Source of the DNA: Emiliania huxleyi CCMP1516
Lineage: Eukaryota; Haptophyta; Isochrysidales; Noelaerhabdaceae
Length of the DNA: 64,000 bases
Direction of reading: 5' to 3'
Assembly (NCBI RefSeq): GCF_000372725.1
Contig: NW_005196755.1
Location: forward strand, 267,663-331,662
The notes below the pieces were generated by a model. That model searched no databases. It worked only from the letters and a program-made list of their open reading frames with translations, and was not told where the DNA came from. The position numbers and the translations under genes are program-made. Positions 49,291 to 60,239 of the stretch are shown piece by piece. Position 1 is the first letter of the stretch; the number at the start of each line of letters is the position of its first letter.

Positions 49291-49690
49291 CAGGTGGCGT
49301 TTATTTTTGCTTGGCCGGACATCATGATGGGGTAGGTAGGGTAGGGTCTGGGCCCTCCCGTCGGGTTTTTCCCTCTCTCACGCCGGAATTTTCACAGCAG
49401 AAAAAGAATTTTTCCGCCCAAATCACGATGTCAACCCTCCCCAAGTCGTTGATCTTTGTAGGGCTTGAGAGTTGCCATGTCACAGGAAGGACTGTGGTTG
49501 CAGGATAGTACCACCAGCCATCACTTTAGTTGGTATAGTACCCCACCTTCACCCACCCCGTGATTTCTTTTTTAGTTTCCCATAAGTAAGGTAGGTAGGT
49601 AGGTAGGTAGGTAGGGGCAGGGCAGGGGCCGGTCAGGTTTTTGCAGAATTTCATCATGATGTCCGGCCAAGCAAAAATAAACGCCACCTG
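49291..49690. mobile_element. MITE-like element with 39-bp perfect TIRs
   Basis: CAGGTGGCGTTTATTTTTGC begins a 39-bp arm (49291-49329) exactly inverted at 49652-49690. TCCCTCC flanks both sides (49284-49290, 49691-49697), consistent with a 7-bp target duplication, though the flank is pyrimidine-rich. The 400-bp element contains GTAGGTAGG repeats just inside both ends and no coding frame. Confidence 0.7.
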
Positions 49691-49809
49691 TCCCTCCCCC
49701 ATTATCCTCTTTCTCCAAACCCGCCGGGGAAAAAGAATGCCGTGATATCGCCCACGGCTGGGAGAAGGTTTTGCGCTGGGTTTTCTTTTTTCTCTGGCGG
49801 TGTGCCATC

Positions 49810-50307
49810 CTACACCTGCAACGCCCAAGGCTCATAGCTGCTCTCAAGTTCGCCCAAGGCGGTGTCTTCCTCCAGACTTCCACCCTCCTGATGCCGTCCA
49901 GGATCCTCCTGCAACTCAATCGACTCCCCTTTTGGGGAGGCGTGTAGCTGTAGGCGGGCCTTGGTCCACTGACTCCAGTCCCGGTCAGCGCCCAGCGCCG
50001 CTTGCCAATCCTCATCGCGCATGCTGGCAGGTGCTGCACTGAGGCTGGAACCCGCAACCTCGAGCGGAATCCACTCATAGCTCAGCGATGAGTCGCAACC
50101 TCCCTCCTGAGGCTTGCCCGTAGCTGGTGTGATGCGTTGCCTCGCGCTTTCCATGTCTGTGGCCGCATCATCCGCGTCGAGATAGCTGATTGGCACGTCG
50201 TGTCGACCGCGACCAGAGAGCTGAACCATGCGACTCTGGCGGCTCAATCTCTCATCACTGTTGCCGCTCCCGCCCTGTTTGCAGCCGCTGTCACGCACGC
50301 CCTGCAT
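49810..50307 (-). CDS. Hypothetical acidic protein
   Basis: 165-residue minus-strand frame (MQGVRDSGCKQGGSGNSDER, MRDEDWQAALGADRDWSQW) ending SSYEPWALQV. Composition and codon use look plausible, but no domain is recognised. It lies head-to-head with NOP14, 193 bp apart. Confidence 0.4.
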   Translation of the reverse strand: MQGVRDSGCKQGGSGNSDERLSRQSRMVQLSGRGRHDVPISYLDADDAATDMESARQRITPATGKPQEGGCDSSLSYEWIPLEVAGSSLSAAPASMRDEDWQAALGADRDWSQWTKARLQLHASPKGESIELQEDPGRHQEGGSLEEDTALGELESSYEPWALQV

Positions 50308-50500
50308 AAATTCGCCGCAGCTCTTTCGGCAGTCTCCGCTGTCCTCACCCTCGCCGCTGGAGCCACGGGGTGATTTCTCCTACTGGTGCCCTTTTGTACA
50401 AATGATCCTCACTGGTAGTCCTTTGCTGTTGAGAATTCTTTTTGGTCGAGTGCGCGCCAGTCCCGTGCCCAGTGTGGTGCGGGCTTCTAAAAAAATTCGC

Positions 50501-53500
50501 ATGGCCCCTCGCGCCGCCCGCGGAGCACGCTCGCTCAAGGCGGCTGCCAAGGCCTCGCGTGGCGCCGCCTCAAAGTTCGAGGCCGCTCCCGTCGAGCGCA
50601 AGCGCCACGATGTGGTCGGCCAGCGCAAGCCGCGCGCGCCAAAGTCGTCCAGCGCCGCTCGGAAGCGGTCCGAGGCGGAGCGGCGCGAGACGCTGGCGGT
50701 GGAGTACCGGAACCAGCACCGTAGCAACGTGCTGATCGATGGCCGCTTTGGCGAGGCGGACGACAACCTGCCCGCCGAGGAGAAGCACTATGCGCGGCTG
50801 CAGCGCGAGAGGCTTCGGCAGGCGCGCTCGTCCAAGTTTGCGCTCGAGGAGCCGTCCGCGGCGGTCGAGCTGACGCACGGCGGGCGCTCGCTCGGCGAGC
50901 TGGAGGACGACGAGCTGGCCGGCGGCGGCGGCGGCGGCTTCGGCGCAGACGACGACGATGCCGGGGCGTTTGGCGCCGACGACGGATTTGGCGGGTCCGA
51001 CTTTGTTCGCGCGGTCAACTTTGGCGGAGGGTCGGAAGGGGCGCTGCTGAGCCAGCGGGAGGCGCTCGACGCGGCGATCGCCAAGCACAAGCTCGCGCGC
51101 CTCGACCGCAAGGAGGAGCGGGAGCGGGAGCGGCAGCTGTAGATGCGCAGAGAGGTTGCCTCTGCGTCCTCGCACCTCTGTCCATCCGAGACCACATACC
51201 CGCCGCCGCCGCCACGCAGCCTGCCATCCTTTTGCCCACGCCGCCCGCCTCTGTGTCCGTTCCCCTCTTCCGCCCGAGACCACACACCCGCCCACTCTCA
51301 GGCCAACACCGCCCGCCGCCCCCGCCATCCCTTTGCCGACACCGCCACCCTTCGCCCACAGCGCCACCGTTTTGCCGACGCCACCTGTGCCTGTGCCTGT
51401 GCCCCCGCCCCTCAGGAGCGGAGCCTCGTAGACCGGCTGGACGCCGACTTTAGCGACGTGCAGTCGCTGCTGCTCGGTGGCGCCGCCGGAAAGGCGGCGG
51501 CCAAGCCGAGTGGGGCCGGCAAGGCGGGCGGCGCGGGAGGCGAGGGCGCAGCATCGTACAGCGACTACCACACGCTGCTGGCGGCGATGGGCGGGGAGGT
51601 CAAGGCGCAGCCGTCGGACCGGCTAAGGGGCCTAGATGCGTGATATCTCCCCGCATCTCCCCGCATCTCTTCATATCCCAGGCCCTAGAAGTGTGATATC
51701 TCCCCGCATCTCGCCGCATCTCTTCATATCTCAGTACTCCTCAGCCCTTCACCTGGCTTCACACCTCTTCACACCTCTTCACATCTCCCCACATCTCCCT
51801 ACATCTCCCGGCATCTCTGATTGCTTCCTAAAACCAGGCTTCACACGGACTCGGAGCGCGCTATCGCCGAGGAGAAGCGGCTGAGGCTCTCCGAGAGGCC
51901 GGGGCGGCGAGCGGCAGCTGTGAACGGCGCCTCTTCACACCTGCCGCTGTGAACAGGCGCCAGGGTCGAGGCGGGCGTACGGCAGCCGTGAACGGCGCCT
52001 CTTCACACCTGCAGTCGTGGGTAGGCTGCTAGAGGAGGAGAGGCTGCGGCGGGCGCTTCCCGGCGGCGACGCCGACGCCGACGCTGATGGCAGCGGTGGC
52101 GGCGGCGGCGGCGGTGGCGACGGCGTTGGTGGCGTTGGTGGCGCTGGTGGCGGCGGCATGCGGCGGCGCACTGACGACGAGGAGATAGTGGAGGTGGAGG
52201 GGCGGGGCGGGGGCGGCGGGCTGGTGCTGGGTGCGGACGGGCTCGTGGAGGAGGGGGAGGGTGGCGGCGGGGAGGAGGAGGGGGAGGGGGAGGAGGAGGA
52301 GGAGGGGGGCGAGGGCGGCGCAGCGGCGGCAAGCGACGACGACGAGGCGGAGGAGGAGGAGGAGGACGACGACGACGTCGACGACGACGACGACGACGAC
52401 GAGGAGGAGGAAGCAGAGGAGGCCATCAAGATGCGTCCGGCAGCGGCGGCGGATGCGGAGGCTTTTCGCGGCGGCGACGACGACAGCGACGACTTCGACG
52501 ACGGGGAGGGGCTGGAGGCCGGGGAGGAGGAGGGGGAGGCGGAGGGGGGGCAGGAGGAGGCGGAGGAGGAGGAGGCGGAGGAGGAGGAGGAGGACGGGAA
52601 GCGTCGCGGCACGATCGGCTCTGCTTCGCTCGCGGCGCCGCCCCTATGCCTTCCCTTTGCCGGCCACGTCTCAGCTCTTAAGCGCGGCTGGCCTGCGCGC
52701 TGGTAGGCCCTGCCCTTTGTCATCCCTTGCCCCGCCACCTCTTCGGAGCTCGACGCGGTGCTCGCGCTCGGCGGCGGCGGGGCGGAGGCGGTAAGGGAGG
52801 CGCTGCACCGAGTGCTTGCGGGGGCGCACATCAGGCTGCGGGAGGCGATTCCGAAGCTGAACTAGTGAATCATCAATTGGTAATTACTTTTCAGGCGCAC
52901 ATCAAGTTAAAGGAGGAGAACCGACCGAAGCTAGCGCGGCTGGCGGTGCTCCTGCTTCGGAAGCTCCAGGCCCTAGCGGCCGCGTCGCCGCCGCGGCTGG
53001 GAGAGACGGCTCCGCTCGCCGCCGCTCTGCGCTCGATCGCGGCGCAGGTGCCGCTGGAGGTTGCCCAGGCGTGCATCGAGACGGTGTTTGGTACTTGACG
53101 GCTGGCGCATCATGAAACAGGCGCCGCTGGAGGTTGCCCAGGCGTGCATCGAGACGGTGTTTGGTACTTGACGGCTGGCGCATCATGAAACAGGCGCCGC
53201 TGGAGGTTGCCCAGGCGTGCATCGACCGCTTGCTTCCTCTCGCGGCGCCCCAGCGGCATGCCGCTATCTGTCTAGACCCCCACCGCTTGGTCGGTTTACT
53301 GTCTGCACATGCACCGACACAGGCGCGCCTCGTATGCATGCTCCACTCACGACTATTCCCTCACTCTCCTCCCCCNNNNNNNNNNNNNNNNNNNNNNNNN
53401 NNNNNNNNNNNNNNNNNNNNNNNNNNNNNNNNNNNNNNNNNNNNNNNNNNNNNNNNNNNNNNNNNNNNNNNNNNNCGGATTAGGAACCGGAATGCCACTT

Positions 53501-54793
53501 GCACTCAAGGCAATGTGGACAATCGGCTTCCTTATCGTGACCACGTTGCATTCATTGAATATTTTGAACAAGGGTTGGATTCTGTTTTAATTTTCTGGGG
53601 GGGGGGGGGGGCAAGGCTCTCCTCTCACTAAAGCGGTTGGCCACCGGTTGTAAACGCGCAGGCGTCGGTCGACGAGGGCGGCGCGCTCCTCTCGCTCGTG
53701 CAAAGCCTCGCCGAGCTGCACGCACAGCTCCCCTCTTTCGCCGAGCTGTTTGCTCCCCACGCGTCGCTGCTCGGCGCGCCGGGCGGCGCGGCGCGGCTGC
53801 CGCCGGCTCTCCACGCCGCGCACGAGGCGGCGCGCGCGCTTGTGGAGTTGCGCATTGGGCGGGCGATCGCCGGGCGGAGGCCGTTGCGGCTGCAGCGACG
53901 CGCGCCGGTGCCGATCAAGCTGCTCAATCCGGTCTTCGAGGCTGTGAACAGCGTGTCTTCACACCTGCTGCTGTGAACAGGTGCCGATCAAGCTGCTCAA
54001 TCCGGTGTTCGAGGACGACTTTCAGCCAGGCCTCGACGATGCCCCCCCCCCCCCCCCCGGCCCCCGCCCGCCCGCGCCGCGTGGACGCGAGCGGCGTCTC
54101 TTCACAGCCGCCAGCTGTGAACAGGCCGCGACGCCGACCCCGACCGCGAGCGCGCGCAGCTGCAGCTCCTCAAGCGCAAGGCGAAGAAGGAGCACAAGGG
54201 CGCGGCGCGCGAGCTGCGAAAGGACGGTGCCGTTCTCTAGATGCCGAGGAGTGCGGGGAGGGATACGGGGCGACACGGGGAGATGTGGGGAGATATGGGG
54301 CAGGGGGTGTTGCCGGCCTGCTCTCACAAGGTCTCACAAGGTCAAGACCCGGGGGGGAGTAGACACGCCACGGGCAGGCGGTCCACCTAAGGGGGAGATT
54401 GCGGGAGATTGCGGGAGATTGCGGGAGATTGCGGGAGGGTGTGTGCCCCGGGCGAGTCGAGAAGAGACGCGCCGTCTGTCCGGCATGAAGCAGTCGGAAG
54501 CACACCCTCCTCAGACTCAGTCCCGAGGACTCCTGCCCTACAGGCGCATTCCTCGCGGGCGAGCGCGAGCGCGAGAAGAGGCAGCGTGACGACTACCTCG
54601 AGGCGCGCGGCACCTCACTGCACACCACAAAGAGACCTTTTGAGGTAGAGAGAGAGAGACAGGTATTCGGGAGCGGGCCCCCGCCTCCAACGCTCAGGCG
54701 CGCGGCAAGCGGGCGGTGCAGATCATGCAGGAGCAGGAGCACGCGTGGAAGCAGCAGAAGAAGGTCAAACGCGACGCCGCCAAGGAGCTCTAG
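50501..54793 (+). CDS. NOP14: NOP14, nucleolar protein of the small-subunit processome
   Basis: NOP14 is required for 18S rRNA maturation in the nucleolus. The N-terminus has RSNVLIDGRFGEADDN, LPAEEKHYARLQRERLRQAR and AAVELTHGGRSLGELEDDEL. Then come SLVDRLDADFSDVQSLLLGG, SERAIAEEKRLRLSE, VGRLLEEERLRR and a long acidic stretch (52240-52600). The middle has ALPFVIPCPATSSELDAVLA and AHIKLKEENRPKLARLAVLL. The C-terminus has PVPIKLLNPVFEDDF, ADPDRERAQLQLLKRKAKKE, HKGAARELRKDGAFLAGERE and QQKKVKRDAAKEL, the conserved KExKGAxRELRKDxxFLA block. Introns include 51622-51837, 52824-52894, 53048-53193 (tandem pair), 53908-53980, 54076-54124 (49 bp), 54227-54543 and 54603-54697, mostly GC-AG with duplicated exon edges. 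The assembly gap falls in an intron or a missing exon. Confidence 0.88.
51908..52014 (+). repeat. Two tandem copies of the TGTGAA/TTCACA intron motif
   Basis: GCGAGCGGCAGCTGTGAACG and GGGCGTACGGCAGCCGTGAA begin two units that both continue CGGCGCCTCTTCACACCTGC. Related motifs are at 8482-8521, 53941-53980 and 54089-54124. They lie in NOP14 introns. Confidence 0.75.
53048..53225 (+). repeat. 73-bp tandem duplication of exon edge plus intron (NOP14)
   Basis: Units start at 53048, 53121 and 53194. The first two are complete (PLEVAQACIE coding edge, then GACGGTGTTTGGTACTTGAC filler and a GAAACAG acceptor). The third is the true exon, diverging after GTGCATCGA. The first two differ only at the second base (GT versus GC donor). 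Confidence 0.9.
53376..53475. other. Assembly gap (100 N)
   Basis: Exactly 100 N, the usual placeholder for a gap of unknown size. It interrupts NOP14. The 115 bases after it are unusually AT-rich for this window. Confidence 0.99.
53908..53980 (+). other. GT-AG intron with 33-bp duplication of the next exon
   Basis: 53908-53940 equals 53981-54013 with one change; both encode VPIKLLNPVFE. The remaining 40 bp is the TGTGAACAGCGTGTCTTCAC motif family, ending TGTGAACAG. One copy is required by the conserved NOP14 sequence. Confidence 0.85.
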
Positions 54794-55149
54794 CGTTGGT
54801 TCTGCAGCGCGGGCACCGGCGGGCGACGAGTGTGCACGGGGTTGGCGAAGGGGGAGACCGCGGCATACAGGCGACACGGAGCGGGGCTGCGGGAGTTGCG
54901 CTTCAGCAATCTCTCGCGGTCGCTCGCTTCGTCGTGCGGCACCTCCAGACGAGACGCAGCAGCCAGCTGTTGTACTGTATTCTCGTGACGCTGCCTGGCG
55001 GCGTCTTACCAAGCGAGGTGCGTGGTACGCGGGACGTCTGGAGCCTTAATGCGTACAGCTAAAGGCTTCTCAGTAAACCAATTGTTTTTTAGCGAAACGC
55101 CGCACTGCGCAGGCTCGGACTGGACACACCAGCGCGGTATGGGTGGACG
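54794..55149. other. 3' flank of NOP14
   Basis: No supported gene between the NOP14 stop and the truncated retroposon. Confidence 0.4.
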
Positions 55150-55866
<717 letters not shown>

Positions 55867-56069
55867 CTGGACGCGGGACAGATGATGACGACACGCACGA
55901 GCGACACACAGACACAAACAAGCTCACAAGACACACAGCCAGCTGGCTGCCACACACCCTGAGTTGGCGTACACATAGCTCAAGGCCGCGCCCCCCCCCA
56001 TGCTCGAGCCCCCGGCGAGAGTTGTGCTGTGAATAGCAGGCGTGGCTGTACTCGCCAGGTTCCGGCGTC

Positions 56070-56750
56070 ATGCAAACGCAGCAGACCCGGCAGCTGCTGA
56101 GTGCCCGCACGCCATGCCTTCTCTGTACGCTGGCGCTCCTCTCTACGGCCGGCGCCTTCTTCTCACGGTGGGTCACAGCGACACGATTGGCTGCGTCGCT
56201 GGCGGCAGTGAATGACGAGCGCTGCGACATGCCGCCCTGGCTGATCGGCGCATGGAACTATACTGGCTGCAACCAGACCGCGGCCGGTCTGCTCTGCCCG
56301 CGAGGAGGCTTTCTTCAGTACAGCGCGGACTGCCGCATGTACGCTGAGCTCTATTGGCCCTACGGCCCATGGTTGTGGACGCCGTTCCAGCCGTGGCACA
56401 CCCAGTTCTACCAGGGCCTCGTGGTGCCAGCTCCTGGCGAGGCGGGGTGCGTGGATCATGTCGTCACGGACGCCTCGCATGACGTGATGAACGCTGTCAC
56501 CGCCATCCAGCCGGGCGCAATCAACAACCGATGCCCGTACTTGTCCGAGCAGGACCCGAACGTGCTCCTGATCCGCGTCACCGACACGACGCCTTGGGGG
56601 TGGAACATGGAGTGGAGGCGGCACGTCGGGCACGAGATCCCGGAGCTGTACGACTTTACATGCGGTTGGTGCGACCTGTCTTTCGCGGACGCCGTGAAGT
56701 GGGTGAGGGAACATTTTAGCGCTCAGAGCGGCTCTGTCAGAGGCACGTGA
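56070..56750 (+). CDS. Secreted Cys-containing protein, unknown family
   Basis: 226-residue single-exon frame. The N-terminus MQTQQTRQLLSARTPCLLCT followed by LALLSTAGAFFS is a good signal peptide. The mature part is Trp- and Cys-rich: CDMPPWLIGAWNYTGCNQTA (with a glycosylation sequon), CPRGGFLQYSADCRMYAELY, PYGPWLWTPFQPWHTQFYQG, CVDHVVTDASHDVMNAVTAI, DFTCGWCDLSFADAVKWVRE. It has nine or so cysteines in the mature chain, suggesting disulphides. I do not recognise the family. Probably secreted or luminal. Confidence 0.65.
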   Translation: MQTQQTRQLLSARTPCLLCTLALLSTAGAFFSRWVTATRLAASLAAVNDERCDMPPWLIGAWNYTGCNQTAAGLLCPRGGFLQYSADCRMYAELYWPYGPWLWTPFQPWHTQFYQGLVVPAPGEAGCVDHVVTDASHDVMNAVTAIQPGAINNRCPYLSEQDPNVLLIRVTDTTPWGWNMEWRRHVGHEIPELYDFTCGWCDLSFADAVKWVREHFSAQSGSVRGT

Positions 56751-56981
56751 TTAAACTTTCGACTGTCTGTGCTTGCTTGTGCGTCTTGGGTCAGGCGTTG
56801 TGTTTCTGTGTGGACGCCCTGCGGGGCAGTCTGGCGTACGCCTTGAGGGGAGGTCCGCCCTCCGACGCGCTCTCGAGCCCCCGCCCCAGACAGAGAGGGG
56901 ACAGAGAGCCAGCCGTCCGCTGGCGCCGTGCGATACACACCGCCCTCCTCTGACACGTAGCCGCTGCGTCTCGACTCGGTG

Positions 56982-57368
56982 ATGGCACCCGCCGCGAGCC
57001 CGCCCGCCACGCTGCTCGCCGACATCGCCGCCGGCGACCTCGCCTCGCTGCACGCCCACCTCTCCGGCCGGCGGACGCGCGGCAGTCTCAACCCTCAACG
57101 CGACACGCTGCCCGGACGAGCGGTGGTAGCAGCGGCGGCGCGTCGGCGCTGTTCATCGCGTGCCAGAACGGCCACCCCGAGGTCGCCCCGGCTGCTCCTC
57201 GAGGCTGGCGCAGCGGTCGACCAAGCCAACACCAGAGGCACCACGCCGCTGATCATCGCGAGCCAGAACGGCCACTTCGAGTGCACCCCCACCCGGCTGC
57301 TTCTCCGCGCGCATTGGTGGCGAAGTCGACGCTGCGCCTCAGCTTGTCGCGCGCGACTCACTTGGTGA
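56982..57368 (+). pseudogene. Short ankyrin-repeat fragment with frame disruption
   Basis: Starts MAPAASPPATLLADIAAGDL. One ankyrin unit is visible in one frame (ALFIACQNGHPEVA) and the next in another (RLLLEAGAAVDQANTRGTTP, LIIASQNGHFE), with a one-base shift between them near 57190. It may be a decayed gene or contain a sequencing error; unlike the 39-residue ankyrin family, its repeats have the normal 33-residue spacing. Confidence 0.5.
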
Positions 57369-57875
57369 GGAAGTCGGCGGGCATGAGGTCGTCTGCGATC
57401 TTGACGGTAGGGCGGCAGCTGCGGAGTCAGCGTGTGCGGTGCTCGACACGGAGCGCCAGCCGGCAAGCCCGAGCACGCCGTGTGCTTGCTCGGCGCCCGC
57501 GAGGCGACGCAGCGAGCTGAGCAGCCGCGCGGGAAGCACGTTCCCGCTGTCGAGCATCAGCACGTGCGTGGTCGTCGCCTGCAGCGCGAGCTGGAAGCGC
57601 GCCAGACGTCCCAGTGCATGCACGCCGCTCGGGTCGGACGCCGCACCGCCACCGCTGCCGCCAATCTCGCTCGCGCTTGCACGCGCACGCGCACGCGCAC
57701 GCGCACGCCTTTTAGCGGCGTTTCTGTGGCGCCGGCCGCGCTCCTCTCCCTCTCGGCGCTCGTGGCGGCCAAGCTCAGCGAGGCCCGGGTCGCGCCCGCG
57801 GCCTCGCTCCCGATGGCGGCCGCGCAGCCGACCATCGACCTCGTCCCCGCGCGCACGCAAACACACGCGTAGCGC
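57369..57875 (-). CDS. Glycosyltransferase-like fragment
   Basis: Minus strand: MVGCAAAIGSEAAGATRASL and AATSAERERSAAGATETPLK, then a GCGTGC hexamer tract (57676-57710), then LGRLARFQLALQATTTHVLM, LDSGNVLPARLLSSLRRLAG and VLGLAGWRSVSSTA. The segment RFQLALQATTTHVLMLDSGN resembles the region of GT-A-type glycosyltransferases around the metal-binding Asp motif, with DSGN in place of the usual DDD. The start and end are not resolved, so it may be partial. Confidence 0.4.
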
Positions 57876-58640
57876 CCAGAAGCCTGTGTCATGTGCGTCT
57901 GCCCTGTGCTGGCGCCCCATGGCCGTCCCGCGCCGCCCGCACCAGCCACGCGCCCCTCGCACCACCAGAGCAAGCCGCATATCCACTCACGCCGCGACGC
58001 GCGCGCCGCAGCACACCTCACCAGCACTACCTCGCCTTTTTTGCGCCCTGTGCAGGCTCTGCACACTGCTTCTGGCACCTCACAAGCGGCTGTACCAGGA
58101 CGCGCCGCGAGTACGACGCAGATTCTGCTACCACGCAAGGCGCGCACGCACGCACGCAACCGCACGCGCGCTCATCCGCTCAGTCTTCTGCACAGCCTGT
58201 CAGCCTGCCTGCACACACAGCATACAGCACCATCAGCCCGCGTGCTCCGCACTGCGCCCCTGCCGCCTCGCGCCTGTCTGCACTGCACGAGGCGCGCGCG
58301 TGGCACGCTGCGCGCACGCACGCCCGCACGAGCGCGCGCGCGCGCTCAACCGCTCTCTGCTGCACAGACCGCCAGCCTGCCTGCACACACCAGCATACAG
58401 CACCATGGGCACGCATACGCCTAACGACGCAGCCCGCACCCCACAACAATAGCCTGCCCCACGCCTCACCACGCCGTCCCGCGCTCACACCGCCAGCACG
58501 AGCCCGATCAGAGAAACTGCAGCGCGCGCCTCTGCCCACGCCTGCAGTTTCTCTGCATTCTGAGACCTTCTCAATCCACCCCGCAGCCGCGCCTCCCCGG
58601 GCACACTGACACTCACACCGCAGCAATGAAGATGTGAGTC
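57876..58640. repeat. GC-rich spacer with a ~175-bp imperfect tandem duplication
   Basis: CAGCCTGCCTGCACACA-CAGCATACAGCACCAT occurs at about 58200 and 58374, with related GCGCGCxCGCACGC blocks before each. A 12-bp inverted repeat (GAGAAACTGCAG / CTGCAGTTTCTC) lies at about 58513-58555. No gene supported. Confidence 0.55.
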
Positions 58641-59571
58641 GAAGTATGGGATATCGACCGAGCCCGCGCCTGCCGCACGCAGTTCTTTTTACTGCCATAA
58701 GCATAAAAAGAAAAACACGATGGCGATTTCTTTACGGTAAGCTCGTGCGCATGTACTGCGAGATAGCTAGCCCATAAAATCTTGTCCAAACAAAACACTC
58801 CCTTGGAGAAAACGAATTCGCGAGTCACGAACGAACAGCGCAAGGAGATGTTGGGAAGAGTCCTCTCTTTATGCTACAAGGCAGACGCGTGGGGCTTGTG
58901 TGCGCGTGCGCCCCCTTAGCTTGCCACGGGGACGTTATCGCTGCCAAACTAGTGCGCATGTACTGCGACATCGCTAGCCCATAGAAATTGCTAAAAAAGG
59001 ACACCCTTTGAAAACGTCAAACGAAAAATCAAACGAAAAATGGCGTAGTGTGTGTAGCACCGCTGCCAATGTCTGCCGGGGCGTCACACTGACAGCGAGA
59101 AGGAACTCACCAGTCCGATAAGGATCAACTGGAAAGCTGAACCCTGGGCTTAGACAGAACGGGCGTGGCAGGCTCCAGGGGAGACCACGCTCTACCCGGG
59201 GCGCTAAGGAGGGAAATCGAAGCTGTCGGGCGTCCAGCGAAAAACTCGCGAGGACACACCGACAATCCCCCCTCCCCGAGGACCGAACCTAGGCACGTAG
59301 AGCACGGGTCATCTCGGAGAGAGAAAGGGGAGGGAAGAGGGGGGGGATAAGGGAGCCGAGATACGCGGGAGTACCCTGGGAGTGAGAGCTCTCGTTCATA
59401 GCCACCATGGGGAACGGGCACCCAAGGCACTAACTTCATCACTCATTCACCCCGCGCGATCTAGCAAACCCTGGTGCAGTCGGTCTTCGGATCAGCGGCC
59501 AGTTTCCCATTAGGGCAGGGAACCCCCGGCGACGCAAGTGTGGCCTACGGTAGCCACAGCTAGTACGCGAT
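58641..59571. other. Intergenic with a 207-bp-spaced direct repeat
   Basis: GTGCGCATGTACTGCGA followed by CTAGCCCATA occurs at about 58745 and 58952. The region 59090-59560 has little coding character and I could not match it to tRNA, rRNA or snRNA. Confidence 0.5.
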
Positions 59572-59868
59572 TCAGGGGCTGGGGGGAGTGGGGCGCCCGC
59601 GCCAAGGGGGAGAGAATGGAGGGGGGAGAATATGCGTGCTCGTTTTTCTTCTAAAGCAATTTTTTTTCTGCCATTGCACGAGGCGCCACTGCGATATGAG
59701 GAAGGTTCCGCAGCCGAGCAAGAAGATGGTGATCAGCGTGCGCCGTGTGGACATCCCGCGCGTGGCGTTGTCCTCGTCCTCGACTTCTGTGGCGACCTTC
59801 CGCGCTTCCCAGAAAGGCAGCTCTGCCGCGGTGGGGCCCGTGACAGGCGTTGGATAAGACAGGTGTGG
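59572..59868 (-). CDS. Possible small membrane protein exon
   Basis: Minus-strand frame reading TPVTGPTAAELPFWEARKVA, TEVEDEDNATRGMSTRRTLI and TIFLLGCGTFLISQWRLVQW, then Lys/Pro-rich to a stop. One hydrophobic helix is likely. An upstream exon may exist; no family recognised. Confidence 0.35.
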   Translation of the reverse strand, partial: PHLSYPTPVTGPTAAELPFWEARKVATEVEDEDNATRGMSTRRTLITIFLLGCGTFLISQWRLVQWQKKNCFRRKTSTHILPPPFSPPWRGRPTPPSP

Positions 59869-59933
59869 ACCAACTCCAAGAAGAGCTCACGCGCAACCAT
59901 CACTACTCGAGCCAAGAGGGCTATGTTACCAAG

Positions 59934-60165
59934 ACGTAAACACCAAAAACGCGCGTCGCACACACGCAACAGCTCTCACGTAGCCAGTACCAACACGTAA
60001 ACACAAAAACGCGTCGCACACACGCAACAGCTCTCACGTAGCCAGTACCAACACGTAAACACAAAAACGCGTCGCACACACGCAACAGCTCTCACGTAGC
60101 CAGTACCAACACGTAAACACAAAAACGCGTCGCACACACGCAACAGCTCTCACGTAGCCAGTAGA
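59934..60165. repeat. 58-bp minisatellite, four copies
   Basis: Unit ACGTAAACACAAAAACGCGT followed by CGCACACACGCAACAGCTCT and CACGTAGCCAGTACCAAC. Copies 2 to 4 are almost identical; the first has small insertions. Confidence 0.95.
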
Positions 60166-60239
60166 CGTGTCGCTCCGTGGGTCGAAGCATCGCTCACAGT
60201 CCGACGCCCGCGTGCGACAGCAGTGGTCGGTCGAGTGCA

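Noticed and set aside
50570-52831. Long minus-strand frames opposite NOP14
   Set aside because: Antisense shadows (Ser-rich or Pro-rich) of acidic NOP14 coding sequence.
59090-59560. Possible structured RNA gene (rRNA, tRNA or snRNA fragment)
   Set aside because: No tRNA T-loop or cloverleaf and no recognised rRNA or snRNA signature could be found by eye.
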